The notes under the pieces: generated by a model | Databases searched by the model: none | Seen by the model: only the letters and a program-made list of their open reading frames with translations | Told to the model about the DNA's origin: nothing | Shown here: positions 5,616 through 5,978 of the stretch, one piece after another | Layout of the letters: the number at the start of each line of letters is the position of its first letter | Numbering within the stretch: position 1 is the stretch's first letter | Made by a program: the position numbers and the translations under genes | Assembly: GCA_964579345.1 (NCBI GenBank) | Contig: CAZOHB010000166.1 | Span: 1-5,978, forward strand | Length of the DNA: 5,978 nucleotides | DNA from: RGIG5612 sp964579345 | GTDB taxonomy: Bacteria; Bacillota; Clostridia; Lachnospirales; Lachnospiraceae | Direction: 5' to 3'

Positions 5616-5978
5616 ATGAATATCAGTAAATTTACACAAAGATCCATAGAAGCCGTAAACGACTGCCAGAAAGTAGCCAATGATTACGGAAACCAGGAGA
5701 TCGATTGCGAACATCTCCTGTACTGCCTGTTAACACAGGAAGACAGCCTGATCGCAAAGCTGGTGGAGAAGATGGGGATCGACCCGAAAGACTTCACGAA
5801 TGCCGTTGTTCAGGAAATCCAGAAAAAAGTCAAGGTCCAGGGCGGGCAGCAGCATATCAGCCCGAGTCTGAACGATGTTCTTCTGTCGGCAGAGGATGAG
5901 GCAAAGGCAATGGGAGATGAATATGTCTCCGTAGAGCATCTGTTCCTTTCCATGCTGAAGAAGGGAAACATGGACCTC
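5616..5978 (+). CDS. clpB: ATP-dependent chaperone ClpB, N-terminal part (cut by window edge)
   Basis: The frame starts at ATG 5616, with AGAGGTGA (5603-5610) 5 nt upstream, and stays open for 121 codons to the edge; a full ClpB is about 860 residues. The visible part is the double Clp N-terminal domain. It opens MNISKFTQRS; the first repeat spans ~10-39 with IDCEHLLYCLL, and the second ~83-114 with YVSVEHLFLSML. Both carry the Clp_N signature EHLL/EHLF. ClpB is a hexameric AAA+ disaggregase working with DnaK to rescue aggregated cytosolic proteins. The MNISKFTQRS opening and the CIRCE-controlled heat-shock promoter fit ClpB better than ClpC, which usually sits in a ctsR operon. The AAA+ modules and the ClpB middle domain are outside the window, so a ClpA/C relative is not fully excluded. 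Confidence 0.88.
   Translation, partial: MNISKFTQRSIEAVNDCQKVANDYGNQEIDCEHLLYCLLTQEDSLIAKLVEKMGIDPKDFTNAVVQEIQKKVKVQGGQQHISPSLNDVLLSAEDEAKAMGDEYVSVEHLFLSMLKKGNMDL

Noticed and set aside
5705..5899. A 64-codon open frame on the + strand within the clpB region
   Set aside because: It is out of frame with the clpB N-terminal domain, which has a proper promoter, operator, ribosome binding site and two Clp_N repeats.
1..5978. tRNA or rRNA genes, integrase, transposase, toxin-antitoxin or defence genes
   Set aside because: No cloverleaf, rRNA stretch or related protein motif was seen on either strand by reading.

Overview
The window looks like a chromosomal segment of a Firmicute of class Clostridia, most likely family Lachnospiraceae. 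This is inferred from three things: the gene order rpmE - DUF1385 (YqhQ-like) - prmC - prfA, the BspA-like LRR surface protein with a lysine-rich C-terminal domain of a kind common in gut Lachnospiraceae, and a CIRCE operator with SigA-type promoters. All supported genes are on the + strand.

Layout. Positions 1-1751 hold the 3' part of a large secreted or surface leucine-rich-repeat (LRR_5/BspA-like) protein; its reading frame is open back to the left edge, so the true start is outside the window. Positions 1752-1998 carry no gene: a ~115-nt GC-rich imperfect palindrome (1755-1871) is followed by a good SigA promoter (1898-1926) and a short leader that may be a ribosomal-protein L31 leader. 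rpmE (zinc-binding form of L31) follows at 1999-2202 and ends in a strong intrinsic terminator. A second inverted repeat (2265-2319) lies between that terminator and the next gene. Then come a DUF1385 membrane protein (2344-3414), prmC (3405-4244, overlapping the previous gene by 10 nt) and prfA (4284-5351), closed by an intrinsic terminator (5373-5402). The gap 5403-5521 holds another inverted repeat and AT-rich DNA. A SigA promoter with an extended -10 and a near-consensus CIRCE operator then precede clpB, which runs off the right edge.

How the genes fit together. L31, PrmC and RF1 all belong to the translation machinery. PrmC methylates the GGQ glutamine of the RF1 encoded directly downstream, so enzyme and substrate are co-transcribed. 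The DUF1385 protein is locked into this unit by overlap with prmC, but its function is not established. clpB is a separate heat-shock unit, predicted to be repressed by HrcA. The LRR gene is unrelated accessory surface-protein DNA.

The window is mostly conserved housekeeping DNA. I found no convincing undescribed system. The least explained elements are the three intergenic palindromes and the role of the DUF1385 protein.
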